From contig JBBDMS010000059.1 of NCBI GenBank assembly GCA_040878185.1, forward strand, positions 1-64,000: a stretch of 64,000 nt of DNA. The letters are read 5' to 3'. Below the pieces are notes generated by a model, which searched no databases, was not told the origin of the DNA, and saw only the letters and a program-made list of their open reading frames with translations. The stretch is from JAWXBK01 sp040878185 (GTDB lineage Bacteria; Pseudomonadota; Alphaproteobacteria; Dongiales; Dongiaceae). The translations under genes and the position numbers were made by a program. Below are positions 8,398-17,316 of the stretch, in pieces. Position 1 is the stretch's first letter. Every line of letters begins with the position of its first letter.

Positions 8398-9147
8398 TCA
8401 ATCGGCTGGGGCCAGCGTTCGCGAATAGCCCAGCAGATCAAAGGCTTCGGCATGTCGCTCCGCGATCCGTTGCTGCTGTTCGGGTGTCAGCAACCTGGCC
8501 GCCGTGTGCTCGGGTTTGCGTGCTTTTCTCTTCGCCCCCGGTAAATGCGTGCTGATATCGCCGCCGATCCGATCGGCAATCGAGGCAAGATCCGCTCGGA
8601 GATTTTCGTAGCGCAGGATTCGGTCAACGGCGACCTCGCCGGCGATCCGATATTTATCGAGATTGGGTACGCTCCACCCGATCACATCGTCAATCGCCTG
8701 GCCGATGGCGGCTTCATCGGGCACCGCATTGAAGTCGCGATCGTGAATCGACCAGAGCGCCTTCGATACGATGACCTCATAGGGGTTTCGGTCGATGGTG
8801 AACTTGAAAGCGCGGTGCCAGAACGCTTCACCGACCAGGCTGCGGATCTGGAGAGCGTTCATATGGTTGAAGAAGCGGGACTTCTTCTCCAGCTCGCGGA
8901 ACAGTTCCCAGATCGATTTGAAATCGCGACGGTTGATCGCGTCCGCATAGTCTCGTTCGAGAACCGGATCGAGGGTGAAATTCTGCGGCCGGCGCATTTT
9001 CGGAGCGCGGCGAATTTCGTCTCGCGGATGGACCGGCGTAATGACATCGTCAGGGCCGCAATAGCAGCTCAGCGCCATCTCGACACTGGTGCCGGCGACC
9101 TTGACGGTCTTGATGAAGATATAATCGTGCTTGTACGAAACGATCAT
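8398..9147 (-). CDS. Sulfotransferase-family protein
   Basis: 249 residues. The N-terminus YIFIKTVKVAGTSVEMAL matches the 5'-phosphosulfate loop of PAPS-dependent sulfotransferases (K/T pair), and IDRNPYEVIVS near residue 115 resembles the 3'-phosphate loop. The substrate is unknown; carbohydrate or lipid sulfation is typical. It is the last gene of a five-gene minus-strand run, 25 bases after the amidotransferase gene. The start codon is inferred from the family N-terminus; the ribosome binding site is weak. Confidence 0.75.
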   Translation of the reverse strand: MIVSYKHDYIFIKTVKVAGTSVEMALSCYCGPDDVITPVHPRDEIRRAPKMRRPQNFTLDPVLERDYADAINRRDFKSIWELFRELEKKSRFFNHMNALQIRSLVGEAFWHRAFKFTIDRNPYEVIVSKALWSIHDRDFNAVPDEAAIGQAIDDVIGWSVPNLDKYRIAGEVAVDRILRYENLRADLASIADRIGGDISTHLPGAKRKARKPEHTAARLLTPEQQQRIAERHAEAFDLLGYSRTLAPAD

Positions 9148-9172
9148 GAACGCGCCGTTCCGCGTGGCGACC

Positions 9173-10036
9173 TCAGTGTCGTCTGGCGTGCGAGGGCAGC
9201 ACGAGACGGTCGATCCAGTTGCGCACTTCCATGGTGCGCACGTCTTCGTTCGTCACGTCCTCGTCGATGCCGAGCAGCCACGCGATATCCTTGCGCGACG
9301 GATCCTGATGCAACGTCTCGAGCCGGTTGACGTAATCTTCCGCCGCCTCGCGGTCGCGGAAGAAGCCGAGCTTCATCAGTTTGTCGATGCGGCACCAGGT
9401 GAGCCGCGCCATCTCGTGCAGATCATATTCGGGATGGTATTGCAGGCCCCAGAACTCGCCGCCGCGGCTGGTGACCGCGACCGCCTGAACATGGGTGAAC
9501 GCGTTCGATGCGAGCAGCACCGCGCCGGCCGGCAGATGCGTGATCTCGTCGACATGCGAAATGAAGGCATCGAACACGCTTGCCTTGCCGGCATAGAGCG
9601 GATGGCCGCGCCCGTCCGGCGTCAGGCCGATCTTGCGCGCGATGCCCATTTCGCGGCCGCGCGGATTGGCGCGGCAGACGCCGCCCGCCGCCACGACCGC
9701 GATCTGCGCCGCCCAGCAGGAACCGAACGCCGGCACGCGTGATTCGAAACAGGCCTTGGCGAGTTCGATCTGCGGGCCGACGCGCGGATCGTCCTCGTAG
9801 ATCGTCAGACTGCAGCCGGTCCAGGCGACACCGTCATATTGCTGCAGCGCTGTACCCTTCGGCAGCGTCGCACCCGGGTCTGCCGGATAAAGGATGTCGC
9901 ATTCGGCACCGGGCAACGCGCGGCGGATCATGCGTTCGTAGAGATGGCCCGCTTCGCTCGCACCGCCGGCGACCAGCTCGGCCCGCGCCTCGCGATTATA
10001 GCCGTCGACCACCAGAAATCGCAGATTGCCGCCCAT
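9173..10036 (-). CDS. Class I glutamine amidotransferase (GuaA-N-like)
   Basis: 287 residues with the GATase1 triad: nucleophile C107 in FGSCWAAQ, and H201 with E203 in YHPEYD. No synthetase domain is attached, so ammonia would be handed to an unknown partner, or the protein hydrolyses gamma-glutamyl compounds, as stand-alone members do. The C-terminal 85 residues are helical and family-specific. ATG at 10036 has a G-rich stretch upstream and lies 2 bases after the MFS stop, so the two genes are almost certainly co-translated. Confidence 0.85.
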   Translation of the reverse strand: MGGNLRFLVVDGYNREARAELVAGGASEAGHLYERMIRRALPGAECDILYPADPGATLPKGTALQQYDGVAWTGCSLTIYEDDPRVGPQIELAKACFESRVPAFGSCWAAQIAVVAAGGVCRANPRGREMGIARKIGLTPDGRGHPLYAGKASVFDAFISHVDEITHLPAGAVLLASNAFTHVQAVAVTSRGGEFWGLQYHPEYDLHEMARLTWCRIDKLMKLGFFRDREAAEDYVNRLETLHQDPSRKDIAWLLGIDEDVTNEDVRTMEVRNWIDRLVLPSHARRH

Positions 10037-10038
10037 TT

Positions 10039-11337
10039 TTAGCCCCCTTCACGCGATATCTTGGGCCCGAGCTTATCCGGCGGCTCGTCGTCCCGGAAGC
10101 CCAGCGAGGCGACGTCCAGCCGCTCGACCCGCAACAGCTCGGGGAAGAGACGCATCCAGACAAGGACGGTCAGCACCGTCGCCGTACCGCCGAAAGCGAC
10201 GGCGCCGACCGCGCCGAAGATCGAGGCCAGCACGCCGGCGGAGAAAAGACCCAGTTCGTTGGATGCACCGACGAACACCATCTCGACCGCCATGACGCGG
10301 CCGCGCAGCCGGTCCGGCGTCGCCAGCGGCACGATCGTGCCGCGGATATAGACGCTCACCATGTCGCCCGCGCCCATCACCACGAGCAGGATCAGCGACA
10401 GCCAGAAGATCTTCGAGAAACCGAAGGCGACGGCGGCGAGGCCGAAAATTCCAATCGCGAGGAACAGTATCTTGCCGACCGAATGACGCAGCGGATATTG
10501 CGCCAGCACGAGCGCCATCACGACCGCGCCGACGCCGGGGGCGGCGCGAAGCAGCCCGAGCCCGTCGGGCCCCACCTGCAGGATGTCCTTCGCGAAAATC
10601 GGCAGCAGTGCGATCGCCCCGGAAAACAGGACCGCGAACAGATCGAGCGAAATGCCGCCGAGCAGGATGCGCCGTTGAAGTATGAGTTTCATACCGGCAA
10701 CGATCTCGGAGATCGTGCTGCCGCGCCCTTCCTGCGAGGCGCGCATCCGTCGGCCCATGAAGGCCATGGCGAGCGCGGCGGCGACCAGCATGATACCGGC
10801 GCCGGCATAGGACGCATCGGCACCGCCGGCGGCATAGAGAAAGCCGCCGATCGCCGGACCGCCCACGACGGCGATCTGCCAGGAGATCGACGACCAGACG
10901 ATGGCGTTCGCGAGTTCGCCGATCGGAACCAACGTCGGAATGAGCGCGCGCACCGCCGGATTGACGAACGCGCGCGCGACGCCGAACGCGGCCGCCACCG
11001 CCAGGATCGACAGCCGGTCGGCCGTGCCGGTCCACGCCATGTAGAAAAGCGCGCCGGCGCAAAGCGCTTCGCCGCCGATCGCGAGCATCGTAACGATGCG
11101 GCGGTCGAACCGGTCGGCGACGGCGCCGGTAAAGAACACCAGCAGCACCGAGGGCAGGAATTCGGCAAGCCCGACCAGCCCGAGATCGAACGCGCTGCCG
11201 GTCAGATTGTACATCTGCCAGCCGATCGCGACCGCCTGCATCTGCATCGCGACGGAGGCGAGGAAGGTCGAGCCCCACATCAGCGAGAAATCGCGATGGC
11301 GGAAGACCCTTATGCCCTCGAACCGTATAGCGCTCAT
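10039..11337 (-). CDS. Major facilitator superfamily exporter (MFS_3/EntS-like)
   Basis: 432 residues, about twelve hydrophobic segments. The loop GAVADRFDRR between helices 2 and 3 is the MFS signature (GxxxDRxxRR), with a partner RLRGRVMAVE in the second half. The closest general resemblance is to the EntS/MFS_3 group of efflux permeases; the substrate is unknown. Start at 11337 chosen because GGGAG precedes it and the family N-terminus begins there. The neighbouring amidotransferase and sulfotransferase suggest export of a modified small molecule, which is inference only. Confidence 0.85.
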   Translation of the reverse strand: MSAIRFEGIRVFRHRDFSLMWGSTFLASVAMQMQAVAIGWQMYNLTGSAFDLGLVGLAEFLPSVLLVFFTGAVADRFDRRIVTMLAIGGEALCAGALFYMAWTGTADRLSILAVAAAFGVARAFVNPAVRALIPTLVPIGELANAIVWSSISWQIAVVGGPAIGGFLYAAGGADASYAGAGIMLVAAALAMAFMGRRMRASQEGRGSTISEIVAGMKLILQRRILLGGISLDLFAVLFSGAIALLPIFAKDILQVGPDGLGLLRAAPGVGAVVMALVLAQYPLRHSVGKILFLAIGIFGLAAVAFGFSKIFWLSLILLVVMGAGDMVSVYIRGTIVPLATPDRLRGRVMAVEMVFVGASNELGLFSAGVLASIFGAVGAVAFGGTATVLTVLVWMRLFPELLRVERLDVASLGFRDDEPPDKLGPKISREGG

Positions 11338-11362
11338 GCCGTCGCTCCCGGGAGGACGTGTC

Positions 11363-12346
11363 TCACCGGATGCCGCCGTCGATACAAAGCGACGCAAGAA
11401 CCGGCAGATGGTCGGAACCGAGGTCGGGCCCGCGGCCGGCGCCAAAGCTGCTGATCCGATCGTTCACCAGCACATGGTCGATCGGAATCCCCGCGGGCGG
11501 GAACCAGCTCGGCCACGTCATCAACGGCAAGCCGGCACTCATGAGGCCTGCCGTTTCAAACAGCGGATCGAATGCGGGCGACCAGGGTGTCGTGTTGAAA
11601 TCACCGGCCACGATGACCGGCCCGTCGATCGCGCGCGCCAGGGTGGCCACGTCCTCCAGATAGGCGTTTCGCAGGCCGGTGAGGAACGTGCCATTCGGAT
11701 AGGGTGCATGGACTGCGATCACTGTGGCCCCGCCTTCGCGAATCTCGATCCTGGCGACGAGGTACCACATCGCTGCCGCAAACGCGCTGCGTGCCGGATC
11801 GACATCGAGGCTCGCCGATTCGAATGGCCGCACGATCCGGGCGTCGACAATCGGAAAGCGCGAGAGGATCGTCGGTCCATCCGCATCGCGCCAATCCTCG
11901 GGCGCCGCATGGGGATACTCGTCCCCCAGCCGGTCGAGATGCGGCGCCCAGTCTTGCCAGTTCTCCTCGAGAACAAGGATATCGACCCGCGCGAGCGACA
12001 AAGCGTCGATCGCCGCCGCTTTCTCCCGATTACGGTATTGCAGGTTGAAGGTCATGAGATGGATGGTATCCGCACAGCTATCGGCATGGCGCGCTTTTGG
12101 AACGTCGAAATAGATGTAGCTGTGCCAGCCGGCCAGCAGCAGCGCGACAAGGGCGGCGCTGCGCGGCCGCAACCAGAACAACAGTATCGCGACTGCGATC
12201 GCAGCAACGACATACTGTGCCCGGAAATGCGAAAAGAGATCGAAAAACCAGAAAAAATCGGCAATGAGCGTCGCCAGTGCCGCCCCGATTAGGGCCGCGA
12301 GAACGGTCAACGAAAACCAGCGCAGCAATAGCCGGAATATCTCCAC
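11363..12346 (-). CDS. Membrane-anchored endonuclease/exonuclease/phosphatase-family protein
   Basis: About 327 residues. Three N-terminal transmembrane segments (roughly 5-80) precede an EEP catalytic domain with the expected motifs: MTFNLQYRN, the acidic E in VLEENWQDW, AGDFNTTPWS and the terminal SDHLPVLA. Such membrane-attached members act on phospholipid or nucleotide phosphodiesters; the substrate is unknown here. GTG at 12346 is used, 8 bases after the HAD stop. The frame continues upstream into the HAD gene, but those codons look non-coding. Confidence 0.8.
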   Translation of the reverse strand: MEIFRLLLRWFSLTVLAALIGAALATLIADFFWFFDLFSHFRAQYVVAAIAVAILLFWLRPRSAALVALLLAGWHSYIYFDVPKARHADSCADTIHLMTFNLQYRNREKAAAIDALSLARVDILVLEENWQDWAPHLDRLGDEYPHAAPEDWRDADGPTILSRFPIVDARIVRPFESASLDVDPARSAFAAAMWYLVARIEIREGGATVIAVHAPYPNGTFLTGLRNAYLEDVATLARAIDGPVIVAGDFNTTPWSPAFDPLFETAGLMSAGLPLMTWPSWFPPAGIPIDHVLVNDRISSFGAGRGPDLGSDHLPVLASLCIDGGIR

Positions 12347-12353
12347 GCGAGCT

Positions 12354-13112
12354 TTAGCCGGCGAGCCGGTCGACGATCGCCGGCAGATCGGCATGGCGCT
12401 CGCAGATGGCGTCCGCGGTGGTCGTGTCTTTGTCATTCGCGCGGGTCGCAGTGAACAGAATCGCCTTCATGCCGAGCGCCTGCGGGCCCTTCACGTCGTT
12501 ATGGTCGCGATCGCCGATATGCACCATCTCGGCAATCGAAACGTTCATCTGCCTGGCAGCGCTCTCGAACATCGAGCGATGGGGTTTGGAATGTCCGACC
12601 TCGTCGGAGAAAGCGAAGCCGTCGAAATGCCGCGCAAGATCGTAGCTTTCGAGCAGGCGCTTCAGACAATGGCCGGGCGAGACGATCGCATCGGAGACAA
12701 TGCAGAGCCGGTAGCGCTTGTGCAGATCGGCCAGTGCGTCGGCGATGCCGGGAATGAGGTCCGGGCGGATATCGACTTCCATATCCTCATGCGCCTTCAC
12801 CACCTGGGCAAAGACCGGCGCGGGCAGTTTGCGGCCGAGCCCTTTGAGGATCACCTGCAGCCGCTCGCCGATGGTCCAGGTGACATGCTGGTCGTGCCAG
12901 GTCTTGTTGAAGGCGGCATCGCCCACATCGTAGGCGAGCGTCACCGTCGCCGGATCGATCGGGGTTTCGGCGTTGAGCGCCTCCCAGAGCAGATGGCGGC
13001 GCTCCAGTTTCTTGCTGCGCAGGCCCAGGGCCTTGCGCTTGGGTTCGTCGGAATCGTCGTGGACGATCGTATCCCAGAGATCGAACGTGACGGCTTTGAT
13101 GCGCTGACCCAT
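12354..13112 (-). CDS. HAD-superfamily hydrolase
   Basis: 252 residues with all HAD motifs: DLWDT at 11-15 (nucleophile D11, acid D14), the SDA serine near residue 140, the Lys of HSKP and the metal Asp in GDRDHND. The cap is a helical C1 insert. It is probably a phosphatase of a small metabolite; the family is too broad to name a substrate. It is the first gene of the minus-strand run that ends with the sulfotransferase. Confidence 0.85.
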   Translation of the reverse strand: MGQRIKAVTFDLWDTIVHDDSDEPKRKALGLRSKKLERRHLLWEALNAETPIDPATVTLAYDVGDAAFNKTWHDQHVTWTIGERLQVILKGLGRKLPAPVFAQVVKAHEDMEVDIRPDLIPGIADALADLHKRYRLCIVSDAIVSPGHCLKRLLESYDLARHFDGFAFSDEVGHSKPHRSMFESAARQMNVSIAEMVHIGDRDHNDVKGPQALGMKAILFTATRANDKDTTTADAICERHADLPAIVDRLAG

Positions 13113-13283
13113 CGGGCGCGTGTCCCCTTACTGATTCGGTGGCGGCGAATGGCGGCGAACATTAATTCGCCGCAAGGTGGCGGGCAACGTACCCCGCCCG
13201 GTGGCGCCGGCCGCCAATATCCTTAGAATGCCCGGTCCTGAATATCGGGCTTGTCGCCCTATCCTGCCCCGCCGGGAGCCGCC

Positions 13284-15170
13284 ATGCGCAAGATCGTCTC
13301 AGCCCTCATCGTCGCCCTCGCGGCCGGCCTTGCGCTGAGCCCGGACCGGTTGCCGGCCGAGGAAAGCGCCGCGAGCGACGGAGCCGGCCAGACGATGCAT
13401 GCGATCGCCATGCATGGCGATCCACTCTATGGCCCCGATTTCGCGCATTTCGACTATGTGAACCCCGATGCGCCGAAAGGCGGCACACTGACACTGGACG
13501 CCGTCGGGACCTACGACACCTTCAACCCGCATACGTTGAAGGGCGTGCCGGCCGCGGGCATCAGCCTCGTCTATGAATCGCTGATGGTCTCGAGCGGCGA
13601 CGAGGCGTTCACCGAGTACGGACAGATCGTCGAGACGATCACCGTGCCCGACGACCGAAGCTGGGTCGAGTTCGCGCTGCGCCCCGAAGCGCGCTGGCAT
13701 GACGGCGAGCCGATCACCGCCGACGATGTCGTCTTCTCGTTCGATACGCTGAAGACCAAGGGCCATCCCTTCTATCGCGCCTATTACGGCAGCGTGGCGA
13801 AAGCGGTGGCGCTCGATGCCCATCGCGTCCGGTTCGAATTCACCGAAGGCGAAAATCGCGAGCTGCCGCTCATCATCGGGCAGATGCCGGTCCTGCCCAA
13901 ACATTACTGGGAGAGCCGCGACTTCGAGACGCCGACGCTCGAACCGCCGCTCGGCTCCGGACCCTATCGCGTCAAGAGCTTCGAGAGCGGCCGCTCGGTC
14001 ACATACGAACGGGTCGAGGACTGGTGGGCCGCCGACCTGCCGGTCAATGTCGGTCAATATAACTGGGGCGAAATCCGCTTCGAGTATTACCGCGACCCGA
14101 CCGTCACGCTCGAGGCGTTCAAGGCCGGACAGTTCGATTTCCAGCAGGTCAGTTCCGCCAAGGAATGGGCGACCGCCTACGACATTCCCCAGGTGCGCGA
14201 CGGGCGGATCGTGAAGGAAGCGATCCCGAACGAGAACCCGACCGGGATGCAGGCCTATTTTTTCAACACGCGGCGTGACGTTTTCACCGATCCGCGCGTG
14301 CGCGAGGCGATCGGCCTCGCCTTCGATTTCGAGTGGACCAACAAGACGCTGTTCTATGGTCAGTACACCCGCACCACGAGCTACTTCTCGAATACCGAGC
14401 TTGCCTCCGGCGGATTGCCTGAGGGCGAGGAGCTGGAAATCCTCGAGCGTTATCGCGGGCGCGTTCCCGACGAGCTGTTCACGACGCCCTTCGAGGTGCC
14501 GGCGACCGACGGCAGCGGCAACAACCGCGCCAATCTGCGCAAGGCGTCGGACCTGCTTACCGAAGCCGGCTGGGTCGTCGAGAACGGTGTGCGCGTTAAC
14601 GCCGAGACCGGCAGGGAACTCACCTTCGAGATCCTGCTGAACAATCCTTTGTTCGAGCGGATCAGCCTGCCCTTCGTGCAGAATCTGGAAAAGCTCGGCA
14701 TCACGCCGCGGCTGCGCACGGTCGATACCGCGCAATACCAGAACCGCGTCGATGCCTTCGATTTCGACATGATCGTCGGCGGCATCGGCCAGTCGCTTTC
14801 GCCCGGCAACGAGCAGCGCGATTTCTGGTCGAGCGCGTCGGCCGATATTCCGGGCAGCCGCAATGCGATCGGCATCAAGGATCCGGTCATCGACGAGCTG
14901 ATCGAACTGGTGATCGCAGCCCCCAGCCGCGAGAGCCTGATCGCACGCACCCGCGCCCTCGACCGCGTGCTGCTCTGGGGCCAGTATGTGATCCCGCACT
15001 GGCATATCCAGGCCGACCGCGTCGTCTACTGGAACAAGTTCGGCCATCCCGAAACGCCGCCCCGATACGGCCTTGCCATGATCAACACCTGGTGGATCGA
15101 TACGGCGAAAGAGGCGGTCCTGCCCGAGCCGGAAGAGATCGATCCGGACGAAATCCAGACGGACGAGTGA
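13284..15170 (+). CDS. yejA: Periplasmic oligopeptide/microcin C-binding protein of an ABC importer
   Basis: 628 residues: a signal peptide (about 1-30), then an SBP_bac_5 fold. It has the YejA-type opening (HGDPLYGPDFAHFDYVNP and APKGGTLTL) and ends in an acidic tail. It captures oligopeptides for the YejBEF transporter; in enteric bacteria this system also imports microcin C. Start at 13284 has GGGAG at 13274-13278. It leads an operon with yejB, yejE and yejF in the canonical order, with short gaps or overlap. Confidence 0.93.
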   Translation: MRKIVSALIVALAAGLALSPDRLPAEESAASDGAGQTMHAIAMHGDPLYGPDFAHFDYVNPDAPKGGTLTLDAVGTYDTFNPHTLKGVPAAGISLVYESLMVSSGDEAFTEYGQIVETITVPDDRSWVEFALRPEARWHDGEPITADDVVFSFDTLKTKGHPFYRAYYGSVAKAVALDAHRVRFEFTEGENRELPLIIGQMPVLPKHYWESRDFETPTLEPPLGSGPYRVKSFESGRSVTYERVEDWWAADLPVNVGQYNWGEIRFEYYRDPTVTLEAFKAGQFDFQQVSSAKEWATAYDIPQVRDGRIVKEAIPNENPTGMQAYFFNTRRDVFTDPRVREAIGLAFDFEWTNKTLFYGQYTRTTSYFSNTELASGGLPEGEELEILERYRGRVPDELFTTPFEVPATDGSGNNRANLRKASDLLTEAGWVVENGVRVNAETGRELTFEILLNNPLFERISLPFVQNLEKLGITPRLRTVDTAQYQNRVDAFDFDMIVGGIGQSLSPGNEQRDFWSSASADIPGSRNAIGIKDPVIDELIELVIAAPSRESLIARTRALDRVLLWGQYVIPHWHIQADRVVYWNKFGHPETPPRYGLAMINTWWIDTAKEAVLPEPEEIDPDEIQTDE

Positions 15171-15189
15171 CCGGCAGACCGACGCACCC

Positions 15190-16287
15190 ATGCTCGCTTA
15201 CATCATCCGACGGCTGCTTCTGATCGTCCCGACCTTGTTCGGGATCATGGTGCTCAATTTCGCGATCATCCAGGCGGCGCCCGGCGGCCCGGTCGAGCAG
15301 CTCATCGCCGAGATCGAGGGGACAGCGGTCAGCGCGACCACGCGCATCACCGGCACCAGCGGCGAGACGGTCTCCTCGACGCGCAGCGGCGAAGGCGGCG
15401 AAAGCCTCTATCGCGGCGCGCAGGGGCTCGACCCCGCCTTCATCGCCGAAATCGAAAAGCTGTACGGTTTCGACAAGCCACCCCATGAACGCTTCCTGCA
15501 GATGTTGGGCAGTTATCTGCGCTTCGATTTCGGCAACAGCTTCTTCCGCGGCCGGCCGGTCGTCGATCTCGTGCTCGAGAAGATGCCGGTCTCGATCTCG
15601 CTCGGCATCTGGACGACGCTGATCGTCTATCTGATCTCGATCCCGCTCGGCATCCGCAAGGCGGTGCGCGACGGCAGCCGCTTCGACATCTGGACCTCGG
15701 CGATCGTCGTCACGCTGTCGGCGATCCCCGGATTTCTCTTTGCCATTCTGCTGGTCGTGCTGTTCGCCGGCGGCAGCTATCTCGACTGGTTCCCGCTGCG
15801 CGGCCTGGTCTCGAGCGATTTCGCCATCCTGCCCTGGTACGAGCAGATCCTCGATTATCTCTGGCACATGGTGCTGCCGATCACCGCCCTCGTCATCGGC
15901 GGCTTCGCCGGCCTCACCATGCTGACCAAGAACTCGTTCCTCGACCAGATCAACATGGCCTATGTCGCGACCGCGCGCGCGAAGGGGCTCTCCGAGCGGG
16001 GCGTGCTCTATGGCCATGTGTTCCGCAACGCGATGCTGATCGTGATCGCCGGCTTTCCCTCGGCTTTCATCGGCATCCTCTTCACCGGCGCGCTGCTGAT
16101 CGAGACCATCTTCTCGCTCGACGGGCTCGGCCTGCTCGGTTTCGAATCGCTGATCAATCGCGACTATCCGGTGGTGTTCGGCACGCTCTTCTTCTTCACG
16201 CTGCTGGGCTTGTTGCTCAATCTGATCGGCGATCTCACCTACACGCTGGTCGATCCGCGCATCGACTTCGAACGGCGGGCGCTGTAG
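15190..16287 (+). CDS. yejB: Peptide ABC transporter permease
   Basis: 365 residues. The N-terminal helix LAYIIRRLLLIVPTLFGI is typical of DppB/YejB permeases. A long periplasmic loop follows, then five more membrane segments with the EAA-type loop ATARAKGLSERGVLYGH that docks on the ATPase. It forms half of the membrane channel with YejE. It lies 19 bases after yejA. Confidence 0.95.
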   Translation: MLAYIIRRLLLIVPTLFGIMVLNFAIIQAAPGGPVEQLIAEIEGTAVSATTRITGTSGETVSSTRSGEGGESLYRGAQGLDPAFIAEIEKLYGFDKPPHERFLQMLGSYLRFDFGNSFFRGRPVVDLVLEKMPVSISLGIWTTLIVYLISIPLGIRKAVRDGSRFDIWTSAIVVTLSAIPGFLFAILLVVLFAGGSYLDWFPLRGLVSSDFAILPWYEQILDYLWHMVLPITALVIGGFAGLTMLTKNSFLDQINMAYVATARAKGLSERGVLYGHVFRNAMLIVIAGFPSAFIGILFTGALLIETIFSLDGLGLLGFESLINRDYPVVFGTLFFFTLLGLLLNLIGDLTYTLVDPRIDFERRAL

Positions 16288-16289
16288 CG

Positions 16290-17315
16290 ATGCGCCTCTC
16301 TCCGCTCAACCGGCGCCGGCTCGCGAATTTCCGCGCCAACAGACGCGGCTTCTGGGCGCTGTGGCTGTTCCTCGGCATGTTCGCCTTCAGTCTGTTCGCC
16401 GAGATCGTCGCGAACGAACGGCCGTTGCTGGTGAGCTATGACGGCGGCCTCTATGTTCCCATCCTGAAATTCTATCCGGAGACCGCGTTCGGCGGCGATT
16501 TCGAGACCGAAGCCGATTATCGCGACCCCTATGTGCGGGAATTGATCGACGAGAAAGGCTGGATGGTCTGGCCGCTCATTCCCTACGCGTTCGATACGGT
16601 CAGCCTCGATCTCGGCCAGCCCGCGCCCTCGCCGCCCGATGCGAACCACTGGCTCGGCACCGACGACCAGGCGCGCGACGTCGCCGCGCGCATGATCTAC
16701 GGCTTCCGCATCTCGGTCCTGTTCGGGCTCGCGCTGACGGCAGCGGCGACCGCGCTCGGCATTCTTGCCGGCGCCGTGCAGGGCTATTACGGCGGCTGGG
16801 TCGATCTCGTCTTCCAGCGTCTGCTCGAGATCTGGGGCTCGATGCCGATGCTGTTCATCCTGATTATCCTCGCCAGCATCGTGACGCCGAATTTCTGGTG
16901 GCTGCTCGGCATCCTGCTGCTGTTCAGCTGGACCTGGCCGGTCGGCGTGGTGCGCGCCGAATTCCTGCGCGCGCGCAACTTCGAATATGTCCGCGCCGCC
17001 CGGGCGCTCGGCGTCCGCAACACGGTGATCATGCTGCGCCATCTGCTGCCGAACGCTATGGTCGCGACGCTCGCCCTCTTCCCGTTCGTGCTCGCCGGAT
17101 CGGTGACGGCACTGGTGTCGCTCGATTTCCTCGGCTTCGGCCTGCCACCCGGTTCGCCCTCGCTCGGCGAATTGCTGTTACAGGGCAAGGCCAATCTGCA
17201 GGCGCCATGGCTCGGTCTGACCGGATTCTTCGCGATCGCCGCCATGCTGAGCCTGCTCATCTTCATCGGCGAGGCGATCCGCGATGCCTTCGACCCGCGC
17301 AAGGGATTTGCCTGA
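16290..17315 (+). CDS. yejE: Peptide ABC transporter permease
   Basis: 341 residues with an N-terminal OppC-type segment (NFRANRRGFWALWLF), a large periplasmic loop (about 45-135) containing HWLGTDDQARDV, and five C-terminal helices. The coupling loop is YVRAARALGVRNTVIMLRH. It starts 2 bases after yejB and its stop falls just before the yejF start, so the genes are translationally coupled. Confidence 0.95.
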   Translation: MRLSPLNRRRLANFRANRRGFWALWLFLGMFAFSLFAEIVANERPLLVSYDGGLYVPILKFYPETAFGGDFETEADYRDPYVRELIDEKGWMVWPLIPYAFDTVSLDLGQPAPSPPDANHWLGTDDQARDVAARMIYGFRISVLFGLALTAAATALGILAGAVQGYYGGWVDLVFQRLLEIWGSMPMLFILIILASIVTPNFWWLLGILLLFSWTWPVGVVRAEFLRARNFEYVRAARALGVRNTVIMLRHLLPNAMVATLALFPFVLAGSVTALVSLDFLGFGLPPGSPSLGELLLQGKANLQAPWLGLTGFFAIAAMLSLLIFIGEAIRDAFDPRKGFA

Positions 17316-17316
17316 G

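Noticed and set aside
13299..15191. Long minus-strand open frame opposite yejA
   Set aside because: No family features, and yejA is unambiguous on the plus strand.
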